From the NCBI RefSeq assembly GCF_024713945.1, contig NC_134678.1, positions 5,146,001 through 5,210,000 on the forward strand: 64,000 nucleotides of DNA, read 5' to 3'. Under the pieces are notes generated by a model. That model had not been told where the DNA came from and made no database searches. It worked only from the letters and a program-made list of their open reading frames with translations. The position numbers were made by a program, and so were the translations under genes. This stretch comes from Dermatophagoides farinae (Eukaryota > Arthropoda > Arachnida > Sarcoptiformes > Pyroglyphidae). Of this stretch, positions 1-13,300 are shown one piece after another. How positions within the stretch are numbered: the first letter of the stretch is position 1; each line of letters begins with the position of its first letter.

Positions 1-536
1 TCCATTCGTCTATTTCCTTCTGAGTTGTTGTGTGTTATACATTCATACACCAACCTTAAATGTATAGACAAACGAAAAAACCGAGATATAATAAGGGCAA
101 AAAAAATGAATCAAAAATGTACAAGCAAGTGTATATGTCTAAATGTGTATTGTATTAATTCATTGAATTCATTTATTGAATGAATGTTCATTTTTTGGTA
201 ACACACACACATTTGGTGACTTGTTGCTTATCAAATATCGAACATTCGATTCGAATTTTTATTTTCCTATATATGCTATGGGATGCAAAATTGCCGTTTC
301 CATGGATGATGATTGTATTGTTTCTTTTCACATAAAAAAGATTCTACCGATTATTATTATGATGATGATGATGACTTGCTCGATATGATAGATATGACCT
401 TTGACTTTATGTATGAATATGTGTATTATATAATTCTTTTTTGTGGAAATGAATATGTTTCTGTGTATTTTCCTAAGCATAAATGAATTTTCATTTCTTT
501 CATTCTCTTGTTTTGATTTGCTGTTTCATGTAACCA

Positions 537-558
537 ACACACACACACACACACACAC
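537..558. repeat. (AC)n microsatellite
   Basis: Eleven uninterrupted AC dinucleotides in non-coding DNA. Confidence 0.95.
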
Positions 559-1280
559 GAAGAATAGACGGAAAAAAATTCATTTGAATTCAAAGTCCAT
601 TAGGTCTTTTTAGATTTCTGAGACTATTTTTCATTTTATTATTTGGTAGTGTGTGTAATCCAAGAAAGTCTAATCCTCATCTTCCTTAATATACAGCTAG
701 CTAGCAAGTCAATTACCCACCCACCCATCACATCATTGAACTAAAAAAAAGGTCAAAGAGCATATGTTAGGCCCTTTTTCTGGCCTGTTTATGTTGAATG
801 AATGATAGACCGAAAATAGCCTTTGAAACCCGAATCTTACTACAATCACCACCATATTGGTTGTCATATGGTCATCGATAATGAATAACGACTACCATCA
901 AAAAGAAGAGCAATGATGAAAGAAAGAAGAAAAAAAGATCAAAAGACATTTAAATTTTCTTCTTTTTTTTTGTTGAAAAAACACGTGCCCAGTTTTTTTT
1001 TTGTTTCGTCGTTAGTACAAGATGGACCAATGAACATATGTGTCATTCGAACAAACGAAAAAAAATGAATAAATTGATCTTTATGATGATATACTTAACC
1101 CACTCAAGTGTGGCACGTGCCATACACAATTATATGGTTCAAATATACATTTACACACACACTTATACTTACAACAAAATGAATTAGCTAGACTATGTGA
1201 ATAACATAATTGTGGAAGTTCATAAAAATCAATGTGGTGTAAATATTCTTTTTTTGGGATATTTCCAATATTGTTGATGA

Positions 1281-1317
1281 CAACAACAACAACGACGACG
1301 ACGACGATGATGATGAT
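1281..1317. repeat. Compound trinucleotide repeat CAA-CGA-TGA
   Basis: A CAA run passes into CGA and then into TGA units, each step differing from the last by one base. It is non-coding; the short frames through it are repeat translations. Confidence 0.9.
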
Positions 1318-3169
1318 AATGACAGCTGTTGCGCTATCAACAACCATCATCATCATCATCAACAACAACAACAAAATAAAAAAAAACTTATCAAATGGAT
1401 CACACATGTTGTTGTTAGTATTTCGTTGACGATCATCATCCGGACCAAATCTAGTATGTCTTCCGTCTTTAAACCATTATCAACTACGATCTAATGGATA
1501 TATTTCAATATAACTGACTAAAGGATCTCTATATCATTTAAATTCTATCTACTCTCTCTCTCTCTCTCTGTGCGTGTGTTCAGAATAAAGATATTATTCA
1601 TTTTCACTCATTGAAATTGTATCGTTAAAAAAAAGTCATATTGATCATAAAATAAGGAAGAAAAAAAAATGATGTGTTTGATAATAACGTTTTAGAGGAA
1701 AAAAAATGATAGCTCCAAAGTTTTCATCTCTTGTGATAATCATGATCGTAGGAGTGTTTTTGTTTGTTTTCTCTCTCTCTCCGTGTGTGTGTGGGAGTAT
1801 TCATTCATAAACAATCATGAAGATGAAAAATAAAATTAGATTTTCTTTCATACATCCTTTATCATTTACCCTGTGACAATAATTTCAAATTTAAAAAAAA
1901 GAACATTGTCAACTTAATTGAATGAGTTATTTTTCGTTGCAAAACAAAATGTGAAAAATTGATGATTTTGACCCTTTAATTTTTTTTTTTTTTTTTTTGA
2001 TAATTGAATATGAAACGAAATCAAATATTAATTATTTTTTTTCTTATTATTCAGGTATGTGTGTGTAGTTTGTACGTGGGAGTTTTTCTTTATATTTTTA
2101 TATCAATAAATCTTATGATGATGACCAGTAGAAAAAGAGAGAGAGAAAGAAAAGTAGTTTATTCAAGACAAACAAAAACTTACTCAAGAACTTTTTTCAA
2201 ATTCCATAAGTCAAGATAACTTCGAATCGAAAATTATCAACAAATCAAAAATTATTTATTTCACTTTGTTGTCACCGTATAATAACTTATTTTATCATTC
2301 ATCATTCTATGTTTATTATTGATATCCTTAGCCATAATGGTTTTTCCAAAAGTTTTTAATAAAAATTTCCCAAAAATTCATATGACCATATATTTGTGTA
2401 TTTATCATTTCCAGGTGTGTGTGTGTGTGTGCATGTGTGATAGAGTTTGTTAATTTTGATCCACATATGAAAATAATACACATACGTACACAGACACACA
2501 TGGTATGGTGATGTCGAATATTTCGTAAAAAAAAAAAAAATTTTTTCCTACTTTTTAAATCGGCAGCTGTGCTGTGCCTGTAGGTGTGTGTATGTATGTA
2601 TGTGTCTGAATGTATGAACTTTGCACTCTTGTATTCCGAGTGTTGAGGGGACATATGGTCTAATTTTTTTTTTGCTTTTCTTTTTTTTGTTTTGTTTTGA
2701 TTTTTGTTTTTTTTTTTGATCGATTCAACATGGATCGAACGGTAAATTTTTAATGAAAGTTAATAGTGATCATGATCAGGTGGTTTGTATGAAAAGCAGG
2801 ATGAACAAAAAAAAAAAGAAAACAAATCATCACTTTTATAATACTAGAGAGGATTATAGTGTGAGTCATAAAAATAAAAAAAAATACATTAATGGGTCAT
2901 ATTTAATGTTTGAAAAATAAAAAATAAACAAGAGACCGTTATATCAAACTTATAAAAAAAATACAGCAAACAGTAATCAATTCATTATTCAATTATACAT
3001 TTGGTTATTCAATAAATGGAATCACGTATGATCATTTTGTGTGTGTGTGTGTTTGTCATCATGATAATGATTCTTTTTACTCCTGTTGTTATATAATATA
3101 ATGGTAATTTCATTATTTTGTTAGTTCTTATTGATTCATGTTTTGTCATCATCATCAATTTACATATGT

Positions 3170-3185
3170 CGTACGTATACGTACG
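3170..3185. repeat. Perfect 16-bp palindrome
   Basis: CGTACGTATACGTACG equals its own reverse complement. It lies upstream of the Spitz-like exons in otherwise AT-rich DNA. Function unknown. Confidence 0.8.
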
Positions 3186-3779
3186 TATATAATATCTATT
3201 TTATGTTTTTTCTTTCATTTCCTGTCATGAATCGTGTGTAAAATATGTGCAACAGGTATAATGATTTTACATCATTACTTTTATTTTTTTCGTTTCACCA
3301 TCAGTTGGTAGGGAGTCCATGATTACATCAGTTGTGTGTGTGTGTGTGTGTGTTTGTTTGCTATCTTGGGTTATTTGGATTGGTTTTGCATCGTTGCACG
3401 CATTGAGCCTTATTTCCTATAGCGATGATGATCACAAACTAACTGCTACAGGGAATCTTTTTTTTTCATTTAATTCATTTCAGTTTGTGATTTTGTTTAT
3501 TTTAAATATACTTGTGTTTATTGTAAAAATAAAAATACCAATTTATGAGATGATGATGATGATGAGTAACCGAATGAAAATTTATAAGGGTCACCACCCA
3601 ACTCTCATTTTTATTTTTTGTTGTGGCAATGAATCATCATCATTTCGGATGTATTTCAATGACATTCTATTTTTTTTCATTTTTTTAATTTTTTTTTTAT
3701 GATTAAATTTTGATTCTTCATAACATGTTAATGTTTTTCTTTCGTTGTTTGTTTGTTTATCTATTAAATCAATGAACAG

Positions 3780-5002
3780 AATCCTGTTCATCAAGGTCGA
3801 CACCAAAACCACGTCCACCAGCGCCAACAACTCGTCCAAATATTACGTTCCAAACATATGCATGTCCAGAAGCATATGCAAAATGGTATTGTTTAAATGG
3901 TGCCACTTGTTTTTCTGTCCGAATCGGTGAATCTATACTGTATAATTGCGAGTAAGTTTATTTTTTTTAACTGTGAAAAAAAAATTTGAAATTCAATTTT
4001 TTTTTCTATAATTCTCAAATTCTTTTTTTTCGTCGTTTAGATGTGCCAATGGCTATATGGGACAACGATGTGAATTCAAAGATCTTGAAGGTTCATATCC
4101 TGGTATGCGTAAGTTCCAATTTTTTCTCTGTGCCAAACATACTTTCCTGTGTTGAGAGGAAATTATTCTTCTTTATCAATGTTTTTATTGTTTTTTCATG
4201 TGAATTTTTTTTTCTTATTTATTTCCGACATTTAATTTAAAAATATAGCATCACGTGAATCAAAAATCCTGGAGGCCGGTATTGCTGGCGGTGTCATCAC
4301 AGTGTCCATAGTATTTGTATTTGTAATCTTATTATCATACAACGCCTATCTAAGGTTAGTAGTATTTTTTTTTTTGCTCACTTCAAATAAAATTAAGTGG
4401 TAATGATCTAATTCCGTTTCGTATCATTTGTGTTTACTGTTTTTTTTCTATTATTATGTGACGATTTATATTCTTGTTTATATCATCATGTGTAAACCGA
4501 AATATAGAAATCAGATGAGAATGAAATCCACATCAATGACGACTCCCTTGTTACGATCATCGTCGACAGACCTGAACAGTGATTTTTCCATTTATCCACC
4601 ACCACAGCCATTGTTGTATCAGAAAAAATCCGGATATTATTCAACATTCAGTCAACAACAGCAGTTACCGTTCAGCCAACCGAACAATAATGATAATAAT
4701 AATTTGACATTAATAACGACAAGGAAAACGGCAAATTGTCAATGTATATTACCATTCAATGGAAACAAACATATAAATCATCATCATCATCATCATCATC
4801 AACAACAACAGCAGCACAATTATCATCTAATTATTGATGAGAAGAAAAAATTCGGAAATATTCTACTGGTATGTATTTGATTGTGAGACAATGATGACAA
4901 ACATGTAAAAACAAAATTCTAAAATTTAAATGTTTTTTTTTCAAAATTTCTTCTTTATTTTTCCATTTTTAGGATCTGGAATATAGTACAAATGACAGAT
5001 AA
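3780..5002 (+). CDS. spi: Spitz/Keren-type EGF ligand precursor (5' exon missing)
   Basis: Membrane-anchored TGF-alpha-like ligand for the EGF receptor, expected to be released by rhomboid cleavage. Exons: 3780-3951, 4041-4108, 4249-4354, 4508-4868, 4973-5002, all with GT-AG borders and matching phases, giving 244 residues. The mature N-terminus reads SCSSRSTPKPR, close to Drosophila Spitz CSSRTVPKPR. One EGF domain follows with six cysteines (YACPEAYAKWYCLNG ... CECANGYMGQRCEFKD), then ILEAGIAGGV leading into one transmembrane helix and a cytoplasmic tail with His and Gln runs. The first listed exon begins mid-codon, so an upstream signal-peptide exon must exist. A hydrophobic open frame at 3319-3382 could supply it in the right phase but its splice donor is weak; the hydrophobic frame at 2010-2054 is in the wrong phase. 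An AATAAA lies about 30 nt after the stop. Family call is strong; the start is unresolved. Confidence 0.88.
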
Positions 5003-5820
5003 CGATAAAACAACAGTTTATGGAATCAAATCAATAAATAAAATGAAATGCTACAAATCTACTGATTAACCAATCAAGAAAATTTTTAAAAAAAAATTCA
5101 ACTAGCAATCGATAATGTTATAAAATAATTCGTTTTGTTAATCATTCGTTTTCTCTTTTTCTCTACACACAAAAATCATTGAATACAATTTTTTCTATTA
5201 ATTTATATACTATTCTTCATTATTTATTCATACTTTTCTCAAATACCCTGCATTTATGTCGTTCATTCATCATTAATTTCTTTTATGTTTTTTCTTCTAA
5301 TTATCAACCATTATTATTATGTATAAATATATAGAAATCCATTGATTTTGATAATCAATGAATGATCATAATTTCATTTTCTTCATTAATTAATCCTCAT
5401 CTTTTATTATATTTCAATTTCATACATTCAATCATCATTCAATTCAATTCCTTTTAGCAAGTAATTTATGCAATTATATTGTATTATGTATTATACTATT
5501 TAAATTGATTATAAATACCGATTCAGCCTTTGATCCTTTTATTTTCACACATATAATAAACAAACACATCCTTTATATAGATATTTTTTCTATCGTACAT
5601 ACATACATAAACAACAGAAATAATCAAAGTATAATTCAATTATGACAAATTATTTCACATTTTGTATGATAAATTCCTTCTTCTCTCTCTCTCTCTTGAC
5701 TATATTTATCGCTCTTTATCTTCAACTTAGATTGATCAATTAAATTTTTTTTTCATGTTCTTCCAATCATTTTTGTGGCATTGAGAAATTCTATTATTTT
5801 TGTAAATGATAAAATTCCAT

Positions 5821-5865
5821 AGAATCTTGAATTTAATTTCAAGATGTAATTAAATTTACATCTTG
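5821..5865. repeat. Two overlapping alternative hairpins
   Basis: CTTGAA (5826-5831) pairs with TTCAAG (5838-5843) across the loop TTTAAT. CAAGATGTAA (5840-5849) pairs with TTACATCTTG (5856-5865) across the loop TTAAAT. The two share CAAG at 5840-5843, so only one can form fully at a time. Confidence 0.75.
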
Positions 5866-7280
5866 CCAAAGGTAATTTAACTTTTGACTAATTTGGCTAT
5901 ACAAGAATCCCGATTTGAAGATAATTTGAATGGTGGGCAATATCCACATTGGAATAAGAACAAAAAAAAGACAATATAAAGAAAAAAAAACAAATCAAAG
6001 ATAGATAGATAGAATCACAAGTCCTCATTGGTAGATGATGATGATCATCATCATCATTTAGATTCACTGAACCGTGTGTTTGTGTGTATGTATGTAATCA
6101 TTCTTATTTGGTTCATCGTCATCATCATTTTCTATTTTTATGGCTATTATTTTTTTTCTTAAAGAAAAAGAAAATTTTTTTTTCTAATTCCACTTCGTAA
6201 GCAATTGATTGTTCAGGTAGTTTTGTATGTCATTCATTTTATTTGTCTTTTTTTTGTGTGTGTGTGATATAATCAGGTAAATGAAAAACGAAACAAAAAT
6301 AAAATAAAATAAGACCCGATACCGATAACCAAATACATATGAAGACCATTTTTCAAAATGTGTGTGTGTTTGTGTTTATTGTGTGTAGATCTGTCGGTTG
6401 GATGGATGAACGAACGAAATGGAATTGTACAATTAACAAACCAACAAGGTAACATTATGATTCGCATCAATGAACATTGAATTGAATTGAATGAGTAAAT
6501 GAAAGCAAAACAAAGCAAAAAAAAACTTGAAGATGAAAAAACAAATTTCAAAACAATTTTTTTTTTCAAACACCAGTAGCAGAACCAAGGAAAAAAAATT
6601 GACAGAAAAAAAACGAACAAAACATCATCATGGCTACGAACCTAATAATCTATCTGCTATGTCTAAGATGAATTCTGTGTTAATATTGTTTGAAACCAAA
6701 TTTGGCTAGAATTAATCGTCCCTTTTTAATGATCATTCATTCATAGCTCGTGTCAGCTTTCATTCATAATCAATTATTATGGTTATGATAATTATTTTTT
6801 TTTTTAAAAAGCAAAGCCACATAAGAAGAAATAAATGTATTTATATTTAAAATATCATCAGACCATAACCAGAGGTAAATCAGTATAAAATGCGATCAGA
6901 TTATCTAAGTGATCAGACACACATAAACACATCTATAATCTAATACACATGAAATCCGAATGTTAAAAAGGTAATACAATGAAAATGAATTTAAATTCCA
7001 AAAGAGAAACCCAATTTAACCCAGTTGAACAAAAAAGACAAAGACGACCATAACCATAACGATGATATTTGAAACTTTGCTTCAATTTTCTATCATTTCT
7101 ATTGATATATTTCTATTCATCTTATTCATTATGTCAAATGTCGACAATCAAAATGGTAAGAAGAAAGATAGAAAGAATATGAATGGTTCTCCTTTTTTTT
7201 CATAATCTATCACTGGAAAAAAAGAACATTTTTTTTATTCAAAACTTTCTAATCAAAAAAAAAAATTTCTTATGTCAAAT

Positions 7281-7282
<2 letters not shown>

Positions 7283-7317
<35 letters not shown>
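7283..7317. repeat. (AC)n microsatellite
   Basis: About 35 nt of uninterrupted AC dinucleotide, the longest CA tract in the window; non-coding. Confidence 0.95.
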
Positions 7318-7321
<4 letters not shown>

Positions 7322-9689
7322 GACAAAAACTTTGGCGGCTTCTTTTTTTTCTTTCACCAATTTTCAAATGAATGGAATAAAAAAAAATTGAAAATGTTTT
7401 ACCTGTTTGTTCCAGGACCCAATTTTTCACTTCTTATTTTATTTAACAGTTTGTGTTGGTGCGTGTGTGTGATCAAGAAGAGAATTCAAAGAATGAACAA
7501 CAAAGGTTTGGCCCATGATTTTTTTTCTCGTCTATATTAGGGCCTATATAGGAGAAACGACTTGGATATTAAAAAGGTATTTTGGAATTTGATTGAAAAA
7601 TGACCAGGTAATTTGAAGTAATATTAACAATAACAATAACAAACAACAACAACAACAAACATAAACCTCGATAGGTAGTCGATTGTCAAATGACAGTAAC
7701 GATTCGGAAAATAACAATAACAGAAAAAAAATGTTTAAAAAAGAGTTGAAAATTATTTTTGTTTAACATTGTTCTGTGAAAAGAATTTTTTTTTTTGTAT
7801 ATGATGATGATGGTGATGATGATGACTACGTTTCTGATGATCATTATGATCGACAAAAATAAGACCACACACACCTTTTTTTTCAACACCGCCCACACCC
7901 ATCTCAAAGAACAAAAATTCATTTGAGATTTAGCAAACAATAATTTGATTGCAAAAAACAACGTTCATTTAACCGAAAACATTTTTTTTCAATTCATGGA
8001 TCAATTTTCATCGCCAATTTTTCCAAAATAAAGATATCAGAAAAAAAATCGTTACCTGTCATCATCATCATCGGTACTTATTCGAATATTAATGGATTGG
8101 ATTGAATGTTTTTGAAATAATCAAGTCATATAATTTTCTTATATCAATCAAAACAAAACAAAATAGAAAAAAATACGGTTGATTGATTTCATTTGTTTCA
8201 GGAATCTCTATGTGGTGTCTCAATGTCTTTTTTTAAAAAAATATTCAGTGTTTTTTTGTTGTTGTTGTTGTTATTGTTACTAAATGAACCTGTTATTACC
8301 AGGACCCGAATTGCCGACAACACACACACATACACTGGACACACACAAACAAAACACACACACTATGGTGAAAAGAAAATTGGGCAGAAAATTGGCTTCA
8401 TTTAAAGATTCTATTTCTCACGAATCGAATCATTTCAACACACACACACAAAAAAAAGAACAAAAACTTCAAGTTTATAGAGCTAAAAAACAGATATGAA
8501 AGGATAAACTTTTTCGCCTCGAATTTTCCACCTTCATCCCCAACCACCACCACCACCACATATTAATCATTTGTGAACAACATAAACATGGTGAATGTTT
8601 TTCTTTTCATGACATGTATATTTGTATGTTGGGCCTAATTAATGGTCCTGGGTCAAATTGATAAAGAATTGGGGGGTATTGAGACCGAAAATAAAAGGGT
8701 AATGGTTTTTGACCAAACCCAATAACAACAATGACGACGACGGCTATGTCTTGATCATCATCATCATCAACAACAACAACAACAATAATCAATGAACAAC
8801 AAGTTCCAAATGGAGAAAACGATCGAGTGAGAAAAAACCCGATGAAACCTCCTGGGTTTTTCTCGTCTTCTTCTTAATAATTTGTGGGGCTATGCAAAAT
8901 CAAGGCTTCAAGTTCTCTAGTTAGCATATTGTTGAAATTTATATCGATTGGTGGTCGCCAATAGTGAATGTTTTAATCATCGTTCATCGTCATCGTTTTT
9001 TTCACTTTATGGTAGTTATGTGTATTGGTTGATTGACCAACCGACCAAAATGTACCAAACGACACACAAACACATAAGGTATATACCACACCTGGTCCCC
9101 TTTTTGTTGTTGTTGTTGTTGAATCGTTTTCTGGGTCAAAAGCTGCCGCCGAATTGTGTGTGTGTGTTGATGAAGAAGCCAAATATTATTGGCGATCATT
9201 CGAATTCGTTTTTTCTACGTTAACAAGATAGGAACGAAAAAAAAAATTCATTCGATTCATCAAAATCAAACGATCAATTTTTGCAACCGCTCGCGCCACA
9301 CACAAACAAAAAAAAATTTCCTAGGACTTGTTTTCGCTTTAGAGAAGTTGTTATTTCAAATTTATTAGTGTGTGAGAGAGAGATAGGTAGTCAGGTAATA
9401 TTCTTTCTCACTTCTTTCCACTTTTTATTTCACGCACATGAAACTTTATATTCTGAAAAATAATTTTCATGACATTTCAGACATTTTTGCACCGTTTTCT
9501 CGCTCTCTCTCTCTCTCTCTCTTTGCTTTAGTTGTTTAAAAATCATACAAAAAAAAAAATTCATCATTGATGACCATCATCATTATCATCGTCATAATAA
9601 ACCGACCTCAAAGTTTTTTTTCACACAAAAATTTTTCGTTATAAGTATCTGATCGTTTTTCGAAAAAATGGTTCGCTCATTTACTAACC

Positions 9690-9712
9690 AACACACACAC
9701 ACACACACACAC
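9690..9712. repeat. (AC)n microsatellite
   Basis: About 23 nt of AC dinucleotide in the intergenic region upstream of TANGO6. Confidence 0.95.
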
Positions 9713-10391
9713 TATATATTGCAAAGGCTTCAAATTTTAATTGCTCAATCTTACTCGTTTTTCGAACCTTGATTGTGTTTGTTAAATATTTTTTCTTTTA
9801 TATGTTTTATATTCATTTAACTAATCAATGTTTAGACCAAGTCAAAACAACAACAACAACAATAACAACAAAAAATAAAAACAAATTCCACATTTTTTTT
9901 CGAAGTAACAAGTTGAACAACTGGGTTGGGGTAACAAAAAAAAAATATTTAAAACAACAAAATCATCATTGAAAAGCACCGACATCGGCATCATCAGCAT
10001 CAGAGAATCGAATATGCCGACCACCAATTTCTCGCCATAAAAAAAAAAATTTTCTCTCCCCTCTTTAGTTCACAACAACAAAATACGAATTTCTGGAAAA
10101 CAAAACAAAAAAAAACTTTATGGACATGAACATTTTTTGCAATAAAAAAAAATCTTTCTCTTACAACATAGTCATATTATTATTATTATTATGATGAATG
10201 AAATGAATAAAAAATCAGGCAAATGACCGAAATCCAATTCTATAGAATTTAAATTTAGAAAATTTTTTCTCTGTTCATATATTGTAGGTATTGCTATTGG
10301 AATACTTTTTCATCACCAAGTTTATACAATGTGTTTATGTCAATGTTTTCCATGTGTTGATTTCTTGTCATGTTTTTGAATTCGCTTGATA

Positions 10392-13300
10392 ATGGCTAAT
10401 ATTGAAAATTTTATGCAAATTCTTGCTAAATGGATCAATTTGGTCAATAACAATGACATTGACATAATAAATTCGAACGAATGGTATACGAGTAAATTGT
10501 CCGAAATTGATTTGCTGAATGAAAGAATCGAAGAATCAATTTCGTGTGAACATTTCGACGATCATGGTGGCCATCGACAACAACAGGAGCTGCAATTTCG
10601 AACTTTGATTAAATCGTTTGTCAAATTAGTGGAAAATCTGAGAAACAATGTTGAAACTTTATTGTCAAATAATAATGAATGTCAAACAACAAGTTCGTTA
10701 TCAACGACAAAAACAAATACCAGTTTCACGAATAATTATGAAATAAGACAACTACAAGCGGTGGTCATCAGATTGTCATTGATTATGATACATACTAAAA
10801 CAGTGGTTGGTCTGGTGATTGTTAATCGTCTTATGGACAACCAAATGAATGTCAATCATTTTTCACTTGAAACTGAGATATCTTCACCAGCCAAAACATT
10901 ATTGAGCACCAATAAAGAATCATTGATACGATTATCCTTATGTCATTCATTACGTTTATCATTCACAAATATTTTAAAATTTTACTTGTCCAATTCAATG
11001 TCTCAATTAAACTTTGAGAAAATATTTCCGATTTCATTGTCAAATGATATATTCGATTCTATGGAAAAAGAAAAACAATCATCTAAAATCATTGTTGATT
11101 GTGATAATCCCATACTTGTCAACAATGATGGGATCATAAAATGGTCATTGGACTATGAAAATATTGAAAAACAATTGACCATTATGAAATCAATTTATCT
11201 GATTTATCTACAGCTTTTGTTGATCGAAAATGAAAACTTACAGCGACATTATTGCGTGAAACTAATCATACAAACATTGCGTAAAGATTGTTTTGCAATT
11301 TTGTTGGCTTTGTCCACTATTTACCGATCACAATCATCAAATGTGAATCTCAGCGAAGAATTAAAATCAATAACGAATCAGTTGGAAACTAAATTTCTTG
11401 AAAATCATTTCAATGATCAAACATGTCGTTTATTAGTTATACGTAATTTCGTTGCATTGTTAGCCATATTATCGTCACAACATGGTGGTCATAATTCTGA
11501 ATCAAAAAAATTATTCCATATCATTTCGAATATGTTTCGTAATCATTTAATCGTTTCAGGTGGTCTAAAATTATTAATTGATGCCACATTAGATTCGGAC
11601 CGCCAATCGGAACGTGAAACCACGATTGTTCATCGTTTGCAAGCAATGGTTACTATGGTTGTAAATCTTCCTGTCCGACAAAAATTACCCTATCGACAAA
11701 AAATCATCACACAATTATTATTTGAACTTTTAAAATCAGATCATTCTGGTAGTCACCAACATTCACCGCAAATTTATTATCAATTTGCTGCTATGTTACT
11801 TGATACATTAAATCAAATCGATCCATCATTAATCCAGAAAATGGTATTTGATACGACAATAAAATCCTTTAATAGTATGGAACATGAATTTTCCATTGAA
11901 GAAACAATCAAAATCATTTATCGTTTGATTTCATACCGATCTTGTTTGTTGAAATTGTCAGATTTTTTTCCCGCCATTTTTTATCTAAGATTTCAATTTG
12001 AAATAGAAAAAAATCAAATTCTTCATATACCTTTGAAGGAAGAGAGTGAAAAACTTATCATAGAAATGTTGCGTGAAATACCCAAATCAATATATATGCT
12101 TGATGATTGTATATGTTCACAACAATCATTGTGGATAAATCATTTTCGTGTACAAATTGATCAATCATCATCAAACAGAATAGATCATCGAATAAAAATC
12201 AATCAAAATTCAGATAAATGTAAAGAACCTGTTGATTCATTGGCACAAACAAATCTATTGGCAACATTCATACTTTGGATATTAGATCAGATGGCCATTG
12301 ATTTTCGTTTTAATTTTTTCTTCCTACTTTTGGAACAATTGATGAATAAAAATCCATCCACAGTTGTACTATTTTTAATAGGACCATTTGGTGATCGTCT
12401 ATTCGGACAGACTATATCTAAACGTGAACAAGATGAACGTGAAGCATTCATTATTTCCAGTCAAAAAACCATTCAATTTTTAAATAGTACATTAGAACGA
12501 ATTGTTCAAAAAATCATACAGATCCCTGATGAACAAAATGATGATGAAGATTTAGAAGATTTTCAGCAAAATATTCAGATATGGCTTGAAACATTATCGA
12601 TTTGTTTACGTGTATTATCCATTCTAATTGAAAAAATTGAAACAAATTCAGATATTATCAAACCTTATTCATTGTCTATTGAGGAATCAAATCAATCGGT
12701 TATGACAATCTTGAATGACCTACATCCTTGTCACAATGCAATCGGTATTCTTTTACATAATAGCCGGACATTAAAATGGTTATCACTTGAAGATCATGAT
12801 CTTTCTGAAAATTTATACCATAGATTTGAAAAACTTTATACAAAAAAAGATATTGTCGACCATAATCAACATCATGATAGTTGTTCAAATTTACTTCCAT
12901 TACAATTAGCGTTGAAAGATCTTCAAAACAACGATTTTATGCCCGGACAAGCACATGCATTAAACATAATCAGAAAATTAGTATTGAATCGACATCCATC
13001 AATATCCGTCATGTTTGATCAAGTGATTTCCGAGGTGAAAAAAATTCTTCATGATTCAGAATCCTATCTTTACCTAGCAGTGATTAGAACTTTGTCAGCA
13101 TTTGCCATACGTCATACTGACCGAATTCTGCCCATTTTGATTGATGAATTAATATCTACAGAAACTCGACCATTATCTGATCGTCTTAAAATTGGTGAAA
13201 CAATCATTCAGTTAACTTATTCGATTGGTGATTTTGCCCATCATTATTCATCCCAATTCATCAATGGAATGCTTTTGGGCATAAAATCATCCGAACCTGC

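Larger units (their letters stand above)
1..3779. other. Gene-poor 5' flank or intron of the EGF ligand gene
   Basis: No supportable protein exon was found here beyond the weak signal-peptide candidate at 3319-3382. The stretch is full of T and A runs and CA/GT, CT and CAT microsatellites. Open frames here translate simple repeats. It probably holds the promoter and first exon of the Spitz-like gene, but I cannot place them. Confidence 0.5.
5003..10391. other. Gene-poor intergenic stretch
   Basis: About 5.4 kb between the Spitz-like gene and TANGO6 with no convincing exon on either strand. It holds poly-A/T runs, CA, CT, CAT and CAA microsatellites, a GATA run near 6001, a 22-nt GAT/ATC palindrome at 6034-6055 and overlapping hairpins near 5821-5865. 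Small open frames in it (for example near 6273, 7686, 8193 and 9002) are low-complexity translations. The part nearest 10391 should hold the TANGO6 promoter. Confidence 0.6.

Noticed and set aside
2010-2054. Short signal-peptide-like frame ending in a good GTATGT donor
   Set aside because: Its phase does not match the next Spitz-like exon, and no intermediate exon was found.
6273-9200. Several open frames of 60-115 codons on both strands
   Set aside because: They translate CA, CAT, CAA and poly-T repeats, lack codon bias and show no domains.
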